Shown one piece after another: positions 8,043-16,941 of a stretch of DNA of 64,000 nt. The translations under genes and the position numbers were made by a program. The DNA is from Prevotellaceae bacterium UBA6398 (lineage in GTDB: Bacteria > Bacteroidota > Bacteroidia > Bacteroidales > Bacteroidaceae): NCBI GenBank assembly GCA_002437495.1, contig DJQA01000001.1:248-64247 (forward strand). The letters run 5' to 3'. Positions within the stretch are counted from its first letter, which is position 1; every line of letters starts with the position of its first letter. The notes beneath the pieces are model-generated. The model did no database searches, was not told where the DNA came from, and worked only from the letters and a program-made list of their open reading frames with translations.

Positions 8043-9467
8043 ATGAACATTATACAGACACTGTGGTGTGGCGGGCGCAAGCTCACGGAGTCGCCTTTCT
8101 GGTGGAATCACGCCGAATACAACCTCATGTCGTGGGCGTTGAGCTGCATGAGCCTTAAAGAGCAATTCGGCAAAGTTACGCTATACACCGACACCGAGGG
8201 CGCGAAAACCCTTATCGACACCCTGAAGCTGCCTTACGCGGAAGTTGTGGTGAACTTCGACGGTTTCGACTGCCTCACGTGCCACTGGACACTTGCAAAG
8301 GTGAGGGCGTACTCCCTGCAAACAGAGCCGTTCCTGCACATTGACGGCGACATATACCTTACGCAGCCGCTGCAACCAAACATCACCCAAGCCGGACTTA
8401 TTGCGCAGAACAAGGAACGCTGCACCGAATATTACCGTGGGATGATAAACCGCTTCCTCTCCGTTGACGGACTGAAGCTCGCGCCGCAATTCGCAGGTGT
8501 GTTAAAAAGTGATAACATGCCGTCGTACAACCTCGGATTTTGCGGAGGGAACGACTTGGACTTCTTCGGCAGGTTTTGCGGGGAGGTTGAGAAATTTTTC
8601 TGGGACAACGACTTCAACGGCGAAAAGTTCCGCAACGCCGACATAAGTGCAAACGTGGTTTATGAACAAATGTTTTTCTCGATAATGGCGAGGGACGAAG
8701 GCAAAGACATCGCCACTATCCACCCCGGGACGATACGCGACAACGGCTACAGAGCCGACGAGTTTTGCGACCTGACGCACTATGGGCAACGCCGGTTCGT
8801 TCACATTCTCGGCGGACACAAGCGCACGCAGCGCACCTGCCGCATGGTGGAGCGCACACTGCTGCTGAAATATCCCGAACTCTTCGAAAGAATTGCCGTC
8901 CTCTTCCCCACCCGCCACAAAAGGCTTGCGGGAATTGGCGTTCCCTGCGGAGCGCACAGCGGCATTGACCGTTATGACGCATTCATAAAGGAAAAGAACG
9001 CGGCATGGGACACCCTGCCTAAGAAAGGCCTCATGAACATCGCGAGAGCGGTATGCGGGAACACAACATTCTTTAACACATTCAAAGAAAAGCGCGGGGA
9101 ATTGATGATAGCCCCCAACCCATACTTGGCAATATTCCGCGCAACGGCGGATGAAAGCGCGGCGTTGGCGGCATACATCAAATGCCGGCACACAGGCGAC
9201 GAAATGGCGGTGGCGGCAGTTCCCGACTTGTCGGAGAAAGGCTTTCGCGAAACGGCACAGAACAACCTTTCGAACAATATGCTTGGAATTGCAAAACACC
9301 CAAAGAGTTTTTCGGAGCTTATGCAGGAAACCGTCCCTTGTTTTGAGGGAATTGACAGCGGAACGGCGGAAAAATGCGTTGAAGCTGAAATGGGACGATT
9401 GCTAAACGAAGGCATTTTGATTGTATGCAGCAACGAAATCCCCATGCCGCAAACAGAGGCGGCATAA
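8043..9467 (+). CDS. Unknown protein with glycosyltransferase-like DGD motif (DUF6734-like)
   Basis: A 474-residue soluble protein starting MNIIQTLWCGGRKL. Residues 1-300 resemble a GT-A nucleotide-sugar transferase: a Rossmann-like start, VTLYTDTEGAKTL, PFLHIDGDIYL with a DGD metal-binding candidate near residue 100, and SYNLGFCGGND. I associate this opening with the DUF6734 family, whose function I do not know. The C-terminal 170 residues (after about 300) show no recognisable motif. It has its own unit, bounded by the terminator at 7989 and a repeat-filled gap after 9467. A role in surface glycan synthesis fits the neighbourhood but is inference. Confidence 0.6.
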   Translation: MNIIQTLWCGGRKLTESPFWWNHAEYNLMSWALSCMSLKEQFGKVTLYTDTEGAKTLIDTLKLPYAEVVVNFDGFDCLTCHWTLAKVRAYSLQTEPFLHIDGDIYLTQPLQPNITQAGLIAQNKERCTEYYRGMINRFLSVDGLKLAPQFAGVLKSDNMPSYNLGFCGGNDLDFFGRFCGEVEKFFWDNDFNGEKFRNADISANVVYEQMFFSIMARDEGKDIATIHPGTIRDNGYRADEFCDLTHYGQRRFVHILGGHKRTQRTCRMVERTLLLKYPELFERIAVLFPTRHKRLAGIGVPCGAHSGIDRYDAFIKEKNAAWDTLPKKGLMNIARAVCGNTTFFNTFKEKRGELMIAPNPYLAIFRATADESAALAAYIKCRHTGDEMAVAAVPDLSEKGFRETAQNNLSNNMLGIAKHPKSFSELMQETVPCFEGIDSGTAEKCVEAEMGRLLNEGILIVCSNEIPMPQTEAA

Positions 9468-9559
9468 ACGCAATAACATCCAATCACACAACTTTTAGGC
9501 AGAAAATTGCGCCACACAAACCCGCAACGATTAATTTAGCAATAATCTGCGCCGCCGCA

Positions 9560-9665
9560 TAGGCGTATGGCATACGTCCTGAATTGCGCCGCTTGGCATA
9601 TGGCATCGGCGGTTTGCGGTGCGGTTCATGTGGTGATGTACAGGACGTATGCAATTCGCCCCTAC
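9560..9665. repeat. Palindromic-module repeat with inverted ends
   Basis: Begins AGGCGTATGGCATACGTCCTG and ends CAGGACGTATGCAATTCGCC, inverted ends around a GC-rich interior with GGTTTGCGGTGCGGTTC. It is directly followed by the linker TTATCACAAAACCAAAA and then phased-element copy 2, the same order as at 19539-19702. Confidence 0.7.
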
Positions 9666-9716
9666 AATTATCACAAAACCAAAATTGGCTACTTCGTTTG
9701 AAACACCCCAAAAACT

Positions 9717-9790
9717 ACATAGGACATAGGAAAAACTACGTCCTATGTAGAAAAAATTATGTCTGATATAATTCAAACTACATCAGACCT
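9717..9790 (+). repeat. 4x21-bp phased element, copy 2
   Basis: Units ACATAGGACAT (9717), ACGTCCTATGT (9738), ATGTCTGATAT (9759), ACATCAGACCT (9780). A T-run follows, then ACTTGCAACGC at 9801, again 21 bp on; GTTTGAAACAC sits at 9696, 21 bp before unit 1. It lies in the convergent gap between the DGD-motif gene and prfA; the rest of 9468-10027 shows only the palindromic module at 9560-9665. Confidence 0.92.
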
Positions 9791-10027
9791 TTTTTTGCCC
9801 ACTTGCAACGCACTGAAAAACAAATGCTTATACAAACAATCGCAATACCGTTCAAACATCTGTGTCTCAAAAGATTAGCCCTTCCCTGCCCTTTCGCCTG
9901 AAATTTGCGGCGCAAGCGTGAATGCGGGATGAAAGACCGCATTGGTGATATCGTGGATTGCGGAAGTTTTGCATACTTCCGCAAAAGAGAAACGGACAAT
10001 GCATTCCGCCAGCTGCGGATATGGGAT

Positions 10028-10067
10028 GAAAAAGGCGGGGGTGCCCTTTGAAAAAAACATCCCCGCC
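10028..10067 (-). terminator. Terminator after prfA
   Basis: On the minus strand GGCGGGG and CCCCGCC form a 7-bp GC stem around a loop of about 20 bases and are followed by TTTTT. It lies about 35 bases downstream of the prfA stop. The large loop makes it weaker than the others in the window. Confidence 0.6.
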
Positions 10068-10102
10068 CGTATTTTGTGCGCCGGCGCAAATTTCACGCTT
10101 TG

Positions 10103-11218
10103 CTACAATTCCGTCTGCTGCAAACGGTTCGCGTTCTCCGCCACCGTAAGACGGTCGATACACTCTTGTATGTCGCCGTCCATAAAGGCTTGCAGGTTGT
10201 ACATGGTGTAGTTGATGCGGTGGTCGGTTACTCGCCCCTGCGGATAGTTGTAGGTGCGTATCTTAGCGGAGCGGTCGCCCGTTGATACGAGCGACTTGCG
10301 GCGCGAGGCTATGTCGTCAACATATTTCTGGTGTTCGTGATCGTATATATAGGTTCGCAGCCGTGCAAGGGCGCGTTCTTTGTTCTTTGGCTGGTCGCGT
10401 GTTTCTGTGCACTCTATGAGTATTTCCGAAATTTCGCCTGTGTTAGGGTTTTTCCAGTTATACCGCAGCCGCACGCCGCTTTCCACCTTGTTCACGTTCT
10501 GGCCTCCCGCGCCGCTTGAGCGGAATGTGTCCCAGCGTATCTCACCCTCGTTAATCTTCACCTCAAAGGGGTCGGCCTCGGGCAGCACCGCCACCGTTGC
10601 CGCCGAAGTGTGTATGCGCCCCTGTGTCTCGGTGGCCGGCACACGCTGCACACGGTGGACTCCGCTTTCGTATTTCAGCGTGCCGTAAACGTCCGCGCCG
10701 GTAACGGAGCAGACAATTTCCTTGAAACCTCCCGCCGCGCCCTCGCTGGCAGACGACACCGTGAGCGTCCAGCCCTTTTGCTCGCAGAATTTGGAGTACA
10801 TCCTGAAAAGGTCGCCCGCAAACAGCGCGGCCTCGTCGCCACCCGTGCCGCCGCGAATTTCGAGAATGGCGTTTTTAGCGTCCTCCGGGTCTTTGGGAAC
10901 GAGCAGCAGCTTTATGCGCTCCTCGATTTCGGGAATTTTCCTTTCACATTCCGAAGCCTGCTCCTTTGCCATTTCGCGCATTTCGGGGTCGCTTTCCTCA
11001 AGGAGTATTTGTTTTGCCTCAGCTTGCCCGGAAATAAGTTTTGAATACTCGCTCCTCTCCGCCATTAGTCGTTCTAACTCTTTGTACTCCCGCGTCAGCT
11101 TAACGTAGCGCTGCTGGTCGGAAATCACAGAAGGGTCGGAAATCAACGTACTCACCTCCTCAAAACGGTCGTGGAGCGCATTGAGCTTTTCAAGAAGCGT
11201 GCTGTTGTTTTCTGCCAT
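10103..11218 (-). CDS. prfA: Peptide chain release factor 1
   Basis: A 371-residue class I release factor that recognises UAA/UAG in the ribosomal A site. The PxT-type codon-recognition tripeptide of RF1 is seen in RVPATETQGRIHTS and the catalytic GGQ at residues 238-240 in SSGAGGQNVNKV, which drives peptidyl-tRNA hydrolysis. The N-terminal helical domain and full length match the family. The ATG at 11218 is preferred over the TTG two codons upstream; the purM stop lies only 2 bases before it, so purM and prfA are co-transcribed. Confidence 0.98.
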   Translation of the reverse strand: MAENNSTLLEKLNALHDRFEEVSTLISDPSVISDQQRYVKLTREYKELERLMAERSEYSKLISGQAEAKQILLEESDPEMREMAKEQASECERKIPEIEERIKLLLVPKDPEDAKNAILEIRGGTGGDEAALFAGDLFRMYSKFCEQKGWTLTVSSASEGAAGGFKEIVCSVTGADVYGTLKYESGVHRVQRVPATETQGRIHTSAATVAVLPEADPFEVKINEGEIRWDTFRSSGAGGQNVNKVESGVRLRYNWKNPNTGEISEILIECTETRDQPKNKERALARLRTYIYDHEHQKYVDDIASRRKSLVSTGDRSAKIRTYNYPQGRVTDHRINYTMYNLQAFMDGDIQECIDRLTVAENANRLQQTEL

Positions 11219-11220
11219 GC

Positions 11221-12390
11221 TCAATATTTGAATTCCCCGAACTCGCTTTTTATCGTAAGGCTTCTCTTGCCCTCCTCTATGCGACCCACAACCTGCGCGT
11301 CTATGTTAAAACCGTTCGCAGTGTCGATTACAGTCTGCGCATCTTCGGGACTGACGTAAACTTCAAGGCGATGTCCCATGTTGAACACCATGTACATCTC
11401 TCTCCAGTCTGTGCCGCTCTCATCGTGTATGAGTTTGAAAAGCGGGGGTACGGGGAACATATTGTCCTTAATAACCTTGCAGTTTTCACCAACGAAGTTG
11501 AGCACCTTTGTTTGCGCCCCGCCTGTGCAATGCACCATTCCGTGAATTTTGGGACGCATCGTGTCAAGAAGTTTCTTAACCACCGGCGCGTATGTCCTGG
11601 TGGGCGAAAGCACAAGCTGCCCGGCGTTCAGCGGGGTTCCCTCCACTTTATCGCCAAGGTGCATATTTCCGCTGTAAACAAGCTCGTCCGGCACTGCCTT
11701 GTCGTAGCTTTCGGGGTATTTTTCCGCGAGATATTTTGCAAACACATCGTGGCGCGCCGAAGTAAGTCCGTTGCTGCCCATGCCACCATTGTACTGCTTT
11801 TCGTATGTTGCCTGTCCGCACGATGAAAGTCCCACAATCACGTCTCCGGGCCGTATGTTGGCATTGTCAATCACATCGCTGCGCTTCATGCGGCAGGTTA
11901 CGGTGGAGTCAACTATTATTGTGCGCACAAGGTCTCCCACGTCCGCCGTTTCGCCGCCTGTGGGATATATTCCTATGCCCATTCCGCGCATTTCGGCAAG
12001 CAGCTCGTCTGTTCCGTTTATGATTGCTGATATAACCTCTCCCGGCACGAGCATTTTGTTGCGCCCTATGGTTGACGAAACAAGGATGTTGTCAACCGCG
12101 CCAACGCAAAGCAGGTCGTCGGTGTTCATCACAATTGCGTCCTGGGCTATCCCGCGCCACACGGAAAGGTCGCCGGTTTCTTTCCAATACATATATGCGA
12201 GGCTCGACTTTGTTCCCGCCCCATCGGCGTGCATTATGTTGCAGTATTCGGGGTCTCCGCCCAAAATGTCGGGCATTATCTTGCAGAAGGCATGGGGAAA
12301 AATTCCTTTGTCGATATTCTTTATTGCTGCGTGAACGTCCTCTTTCATTGCGCTAACGCCGCGCATCATGTATCTTTGGCTTGATTTCAT
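11221..12390 (-). CDS. purM: Phosphoribosylformylglycinamidine cyclo-ligase (AIR synthase)
   Basis: A 389-residue enzyme of de novo purine synthesis that closes the imidazole ring of FGAM with ATP. It shows the PurM/PurL-superfamily signatures HADGAGTKSSLAY, NTDDLLCVGA, YPTGGETADVGD and VVGLSSCGQATYE. Length and the inserted segments are those of the longer Bacteroidota form of PurM. The ATG at 12390 is used; a GTG two codons upstream is possible. It sits between lemA and prfA in one minus-strand unit with gaps of 13 and 2 bases. Confidence 0.95.
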   Translation of the reverse strand: MKSSQRYMMRGVSAMKEDVHAAIKNIDKGIFPHAFCKIMPDILGGDPEYCNIMHADGAGTKSSLAYMYWKETGDLSVWRGIAQDAIVMNTDDLLCVGAVDNILVSSTIGRNKMLVPGEVISAIINGTDELLAEMRGMGIGIYPTGGETADVGDLVRTIIVDSTVTCRMKRSDVIDNANIRPGDVIVGLSSCGQATYEKQYNGGMGSNGLTSARHDVFAKYLAEKYPESYDKAVPDELVYSGNMHLGDKVEGTPLNAGQLVLSPTRTYAPVVKKLLDTMRPKIHGMVHCTGGAQTKVLNFVGENCKVIKDNMFPVPPLFKLIHDESGTDWREMYMVFNMGHRLEVYVSPEDAQTVIDTANGFNIDAQVVGRIEEGKRSLTIKSEFGEFKY

Positions 12391-12403
12391 AACCACGACC
12401 TGC

Positions 12404-12991
12404 TTAGAATTTCACTTCCGGGACTTTCTCCGAGCCTTCCGATGCTTCGAATTTTGCCTTTGCCGTAAAACCGAACAGAGCAGCCACTATGTTGCCGGGA
12501 AAGCGGCGCGCCGTAAGGTTGTACGCCTGCACGGCCTCGTTATAAACGCGACGGCTTTCGGTTATCCTGTTTTCCGTTCCCTCGAGCTGCACCTGCAGGG
12601 CACTGAAATTCTCGTTTGCTTTCAGGTTGGGATAGTTTTCTGTCAGGGCAATAAGTTTGCCGAGCGCGGAAGTTACATCCCCTTGTGCCTTTTGAAACTC
12701 GCGCAGTTTTTCGGGCGTTAGGTTTTCGGGGGCCACCGTTATCTGAGTGGCCTTTGCCCTTGCCGCCACAACTCCCTCAAGGGTTTCGTTCTCATGGGTT
12801 GCGTATCCTTTTACCGTGTTCACAAGATTTGGTATCAGGTCGGCGCGGCGCTGGTATTGGGTCTGCACATTGCTCCAAGCCGTAGATACCTTTTCGTCTT
12901 GCGTTACCATTCCGTTGTATTTTGTAACGCACCATATCACGAGCAACACCACAACCGCGATTATGGCAATCAAAGATTTGTTCTTTTTCAT
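12404..12991 (-). CDS. lemA: LemA family membrane protein
   Basis: A 195-residue protein with one N-terminal membrane segment (IAIIAVVVLLVIWCVTKYNGMV) and a helical LemA domain: WSNVQTQYQRRADLIPNLVNTVKGYATHE and NRITESRRVYNEAVQAYNLTARRFPGNIVA are hallmark segments. The family forms helical bundles anchored in the membrane with a largely outside-facing domain; its biochemical role is not settled. It follows the TPM-domain gene by 45 bases, a pairing common across bacteria. Confidence 0.93.
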   Translation of the reverse strand: MKKNKSLIAIIAVVVLLVIWCVTKYNGMVTQDEKVSTAWSNVQTQYQRRADLIPNLVNTVKGYATHENETLEGVVAARAKATQITVAPENLTPEKLREFQKAQGDVTSALGKLIALTENYPNLKANENFSALQVQLEGTENRITESRRVYNEAVQAYNLTARRFPGNIVAALFGFTAKAKFEASEGSEKVPEVKF

Positions 12992-13036
12992 TTCGTATTT
13001 GTTTTTTAGTTATTTCTTTTTCTATGGCTGCACTGT

Positions 13037-13951
13037 TTAAAACTTTCCTCCCGCGCCACCGCCGCCAAAGGAGCCGCCACCAAACGTTCCGCCGCTCGCT
13101 CCGCCGCCACCGCCTAAGCCGCCGCGTCCGCCGCCAATCAGCAGGAATGGCAGCAGAGACAAAATTCCGTCTCCGTGTCCGCCGTCATCGTTTTCCTCCT
13201 TTGCTACCGTGTACCCGCATTTCGAGCATTTGTATATCACAAGCAGCTTTCCATCGCCGGTACGTCTAAGTGTCTGACTTGTACGCTTCAAACTATGATT
13301 CTTACACCTCGGGCAAAGGTCGCCATTCCACTTATTCCTTATAATCATGCCCGCAATCACCACCAGAAACGCCACAATAACGAGCGCAATCACCATTGCC
13401 GATGAATCGTTTTTGCCACCGCTGTTTTCAGGCAGCAGCGTTTCGTCTTTTGCCACGTATGCGCATATTGCCTTTGCGCCGTTGAGCATTGCCGCGTCCC
13501 AATCGCCCTGCTTCATGAAGGGCACCATATAGTCTTTTTCTATCTTATGGCACAGGGCATCGGGCAAAGTTCCCTCAAGTCCCTGCCCTGTCAGAATTTG
13601 ATAGGCGCGGTCTTCGGTTGAAAGCACCACAATCAAGCCGGAGTTCTGCGTTCCGGAGCCCACCTTGTATTTTCTCGCCAACGCCATGCCGAAATCGTAG
13701 GGCTCGCCGCCCTCAATTCGCTTTGCCACGGCGAATATGCTCTGCACGCCGCGCTTTGTCTCCAAGGTGGAGAGCAGGGCGTCAATCGAGTCGCGCACCG
13801 AGGGAGAAAGCACATTGTCGGGATCGCAGACATGACGGCGCGAATCCTGAAGGTAAACCACAGGAAAGTTGTCGGCATTCCAAACCACTGCCCCCGCAAA
13901 CAGCGGAAGCATTAACAAAAATGCTGTAAATATGCTTCTGACGGATTTCAT
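13037..13951 (-). CDS. TPM domain protein (YgcG-like) with zinc ribbon and Gly-rich tail
   Basis: A 304-residue secreted/membrane protein. The first ~22 residues from MKSVRSIFTAFLLMLPLFAGA are a signal peptide, followed by a TPM domain (VCDPDNVLSPSVRDSIDALL ... GTQNSGLIVVLSTEDRAYQILTGQGLEG), a membrane segment (MVIALVIVAFLVVIAGMII), a four-cysteine zinc ribbon (CPRCKNH ... CSKC) and a tail of GGG and GGGA runs. The start at 13951 gives a proper signal peptide, unlike the longer upstream frame. It is the first gene of TPM-lemA-purM-prfA. TPM proteins are linked to membrane protein quality control and repair; the exact role is unknown. Confidence 0.9.
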   Translation of the reverse strand: MKSVRSIFTAFLLMLPLFAGAVVWNADNFPVVYLQDSRRHVCDPDNVLSPSVRDSIDALLSTLETKRGVQSIFAVAKRIEGGEPYDFGMALARKYKVGSGTQNSGLIVVLSTEDRAYQILTGQGLEGTLPDALCHKIEKDYMVPFMKQGDWDAAMLNGAKAICAYVAKDETLLPENSGGKNDSSAMVIALVIVAFLVVIAGMIIRNKWNGDLCPRCKNHSLKRTSQTLRRTGDGKLLVIYKCSKCGYTVAKEENDDGGHGDGILSLLPFLLIGGGRGGLGGGGGASGGTFGGGSFGGGGAGGKF

Positions 13952-14106
13952 AAAAAATCGGTTGCCGCACGGCAAGCGCGGACAAAATTTCCACTCTGCA
14001 AAGATACACAAAAAAACACACTTCTCGCAAATCCGCTCTCCGCCGCCGCAAGGCGCACTTATGACGCGAGCATTTACGCTCCGGATTATGATAACTCACA
14101 AAAACC

Positions 14107-14180
14107 ACAACGGAAGTAAAAAAAAACATGTCCTATGTAGAAAAAACTACATCAGACATAATTCAAATTATATCAGACCT
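14107..14180 (+). repeat. 4x21-bp phased element, copy 3
   Basis: Units ATGTCCTATGT (14128), ACATCAGACAT (14149), ATATCAGACCT (14170); the first position (14107, ACAACGGAAGT) is degenerate but in phase. ACTTGCCACAA follows at 14191. It lies between the TPM gene start and the DPP IV gene end; nothing else is seen in 13952-14418 apart from A/T-rich sequence. Confidence 0.88.
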
Positions 14181-14418
14181 TTTTTATGCTACTTGCCACA
14201 AGCTGAAAACCAAAACTTTGCAAAACATTTTTCGCAAACAGCAATTTCTCTGAATTTCATTGCATCGGGCATTTTTGCGATATGCGCTTGAAACAGGAAT
14301 ACGCCGCCCATAAAATTACTCCGCCCCCGCCACTACGTTGATATTACTGCCATGACGGGGACGGTATTTTCTTTTGCCTGCACACCAAAGCCGTGCGCCT
14401 GCTTATGTTTTTGCCGGT

Positions 14419-16620
14419 TTATTTCAGCTTATCCATGAAAAACTCAGCCACCCTTGTATAAAGGTGCAGCCGTGTGTTGCCACCGTATATGCCGTGGTTT
14501 CGGTTTGTGTAAACCTGCATTTGAAATTGCTTTCCGGCCTGTACAAGGGCTTCGGAATACTCTGCCGAATTGCGAAAGTGAACATTGTCGTCAGCAGTGC
14601 CGTGCACAATCAAAAGGTCGCCGTGCAGCTTTTCGGCGCGTGCTATCGGGCTGTCATCATACCCCGCCGGATTCTCGTTGGGAGTACGCATATAGCGCTC
14701 GGTATATACAGAGTCGTAGAAACGGTAGCTCGTAACCGGGGCTATGGCAACGCCGGCACGGAACACACCCCTGCCCTCACTCATCGACATTAGGGTATTG
14801 AAACCGCCATAGCTCCATCCCCATATTCCTATGCGGTTTTTGTCAACATAGCCGAGCTTGCCGAGATATAGCGCAGTCTCCACCTGGTCTTGCGCCTCGA
14901 GAAGTCCGAGTTTCAGATAAGTTTGCTTTTCGAAGTCCGCCCCGCGTCCGCCGGTACCTCGTCCGTCAACACAAACGCAAATAAAACCGTTTTGGGCAAG
15001 ATAGCGTTCCCATACCATGCCGGGCATGAAACCCGATGACCAGGAATCACGAACTTCCTGCGAACCCGGTCCGCTATATTGGTACATTATTACGGGATAT
15101 TTCTTTGTCTCGCTGAAATTCGCGGGCTTCACCATATATCCGTTCAGCTTTGTGCCGCTAGAGGTGGTAAACTCGAACATTTCCACCTTTGCCGGGGCGT
15201 TCGCATCTATCTTTGCCTTTAATTCCGAATTGTCTATGAGAGTTTTCAGAACCTTGCCGTTTGCACTGCACAGGGTTGTTACCGGTGCAGAAGCAAGGCT
15301 TGAGAATGTGTTTACGTAGTAGCGGAAATTTGCGCTGAACTTTGCGGCGTTGCTGCCCTTATGTGCAGAAAGTTTCTTTGTTACGCCTTTCAGGTTTGCA
15401 CACATTACCGTGGTGTATTGCGGCCCGTCGGCATTTGCCGAATAATAAAAGTTGCCGGTGGCGGCATCGTAGCCGTAGAAATCGCGCACCTCGTAATTTC
15501 CTTTGGTTACCTGCCCCACAAGATGCCCGTTTATGTCGTACCAATATATCTCGTTATAACCGCTGCGGTCGCTTACCATGGCAAAATGGTCGCCATAGAA
15601 TTTCAGCTTTGAGAATGCGTCCTCGCGCAGGTATTTGTCGTTCTTTTCTCTTACAAGCAGTTTGCAAACACGGGAGCGCGGGTTTGCCGCGTAAATGTCC
15701 ATTTGGTCCTGATGGCGGTTGAGGGTTACGACAGCCACCTTTTCGGGGTCGGAAGTTCGGAAAATGCGCGGTATATATCCATCGGCATCGAGCGGCACGT
15801 TTATAGTACGCTCCACATGGCTCTTTATGTCGAACGAGTGTACGGTAACTTTTGAATTAACCTCGCCTGCAATGGGGTATTTGTAGCTGTAAGCCCCGGG
15901 ATAGCCGGCATACTCGCGTTTTTCGGGCTTCATGCCCTTGTACAGCGGAAAGGAGAACGTCTTTACCGCGCTCTCGTCATAGCGCACCCACACAAGCATT
16001 TTGCTGTCGGCAGTAAACACATATGAGCAAGCCGTGGAAAACTCTTCCTCGTTCACCCAGTCGGGAATACCGTTGAGTACCTTTCCAAACTCGCCGTCTT
16101 TGGTAACCCGGCTTTCGGAATTGTCGAAAAGCAGTTTTACAAGAAACAGGTTGCCGCCGCGCACGAACGAAATCATATTGCCATCGGGCGAAAACTGAGG
16201 CTGCATCTGCGCACCGCCTTTTGAAAGTGCCGTAAGGGTTTTGTTATTGACATCGTAAATGTAGTAGTCGGCCGTAAACGAGCGGCGGTATATGTATTTT
16301 GTGTTAGTCTGCACAAGAATGCGTCTGCAGTCGGGCGACACTATATAGCCGTCCATGCTCTCAACCTTGTCGCCGCGTGCGGTTGTTAGGTCTATTACAA
16401 CGCCGTTTTGCACACCGTTCCTAAACGAGTAGGAAAGGAGTTTCTTACCGTCCTCGCTAATCTGCATATAACTACCGCCATCGGGAGAAGATTGAAACGA
16501 GCGCATGGACTTGGCGGAATATTTCCCGCCGGCTATGTCCTGCAACGTTATCTCTGCCGCTGCCTTTGTGGCAAATGCCGCAAGGACCACCGTAAAAACT
16601 AATGATACAAACTTTCTCAT
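14419..16620 (-). CDS. Dipeptidyl peptidase IV-like S9B peptidase
   Basis: A 733-residue exported serine peptidase. Signal peptide MRKFVSLVFTVVLAAFATKAAA, N-terminal eight-bladed propeller (DPPIV_N, to about residue 480) with the NEEEF substrate-binding segment (DWVNEEEF, glutamates that hold the free N-terminus), and C-terminal alpha/beta hydrolase with the triad Ser603 (GWSYGG), Asp677 (GTADDN) and His709 (NRNHGIYGG). It releases Xaa-Pro or Xaa-Ala dipeptides from peptides in the periplasm. The ATG at 16620 is chosen because it opens the signal peptide. A TAACTTTG box (16639-16646) lies upstream, and it appears monocistronic. Confidence 0.95.
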   Translation of the reverse strand: MRKFVSLVFTVVLAAFATKAAAEITLQDIAGGKYSAKSMRSFQSSPDGGSYMQISEDGKKLLSYSFRNGVQNGVVIDLTTARGDKVESMDGYIVSPDCRRILVQTNTKYIYRRSFTADYYIYDVNNKTLTALSKGGAQMQPQFSPDGNMISFVRGGNLFLVKLLFDNSESRVTKDGEFGKVLNGIPDWVNEEEFSTACSYVFTADSKMLVWVRYDESAVKTFSFPLYKGMKPEKREYAGYPGAYSYKYPIAGEVNSKVTVHSFDIKSHVERTINVPLDADGYIPRIFRTSDPEKVAVVTLNRHQDQMDIYAANPRSRVCKLLVREKNDKYLREDAFSKLKFYGDHFAMVSDRSGYNEIYWYDINGHLVGQVTKGNYEVRDFYGYDAATGNFYYSANADGPQYTTVMCANLKGVTKKLSAHKGSNAAKFSANFRYYVNTFSSLASAPVTTLCSANGKVLKTLIDNSELKAKIDANAPAKVEMFEFTTSSGTKLNGYMVKPANFSETKKYPVIMYQYSGPGSQEVRDSWSSGFMPGMVWERYLAQNGFICVCVDGRGTGGRGADFEKQTYLKLGLLEAQDQVETALYLGKLGYVDKNRIGIWGWSYGGFNTLMSMSEGRGVFRAGVAIAPVTSYRFYDSVYTERYMRTPNENPAGYDDSPIARAEKLHGDLLIVHGTADDNVHFRNSAEYSEALVQAGKQFQMQVYTNRNHGIYGGNTRLHLYTRVAEFFMDKLK

Positions 16621-16638
16621 GATCTTGAACTTTGTCGG

Positions 16639-16646
16639 CAAAGTTA
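16639..16646 (-). promoter_or_regulatory. -7 box for the DPP IV gene
   Basis: TAACTTTG on the minus strand, 18 bases before the ATG, matches TAnnTTTG. No good TTTG is seen 19-21 bases upstream, so this is a partial match. Confidence 0.45.
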
Positions 16647-16867
16647 CAAAATTCCGCTTTGCCCGAGTCGTAAAATACAAATAAGTGGCTACGATTTTAT
16701 GGCATTCCTCATTCTACTTTATTGCCGGGACGGCTTTTGCTGTTTAAGAAATTGCACGGTATGCTGCACGGCTAATGAAAAAGGTATGCCTACAAAAAAG
16801 GAAAACGAATGTTTTTCGAGGAAACACAAAGCACTACTTCACAATCATAAAAGTAGTAGGCTGTTCT

Positions 16868-16941
16868 ACATGGGACATAGAAAAAACCATGTCCTATGTA
16901 GGAAAAATTACATCAGACATAATCAAAACTACATCAGACCT
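16868..16941 (+). repeat. 4x21-bp phased element, copy 4
   Basis: Units ACATGGGACAT (16868), ATGTCCTATGT (16889), ACATCAGACAT (16910), ACATCAGACCT (16931), then a T-run and CCTTGCAACAA at 16952 in phase. It lies between the DPP IV gene start and the EF-G gene end. The rest of 16647-17079 holds no recognisable feature. Confidence 0.92.

Noticed and set aside
9696..9811. The 21-bp arrays as peptide-coding repeats (21 bp = 7 codons; frames read heptads such as NYIRHNS or SDVEKII)
   Set aside because: Two frames stay open in many copies only because unit and linker lengths sum to seven codons. AGG-type units put TAG in one frame and CTG-type units put TGA in another, no shared start or ribosome site precedes them, and the variation does not favour synonymous changes throughout.
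13037..13200. Gly-rich end of the TPM gene as a separate low-complexity repeat
   Set aside because: The runs are in frame with the TPM protein, and such glycine-rich tails are usual in the family.
14170..14186. The CAGACC plus T-run end of the phased element as a Rho-independent terminator
   Set aside because: No GC-rich stem precedes the T-run in most copies, the orientation relative to flanking genes is mixed, and several neighbouring genes already have strong terminators of their own (for example 36554 and 40558).
16868..16941. The phased arrays as short CRISPR arrays
   Set aside because: Units are 11 bp and vary in sequence and orientation, linkers are 10-bp A/T-rich, the number is always four, and no cas gene is present. 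None of this fits CRISPR repeats and spacers.
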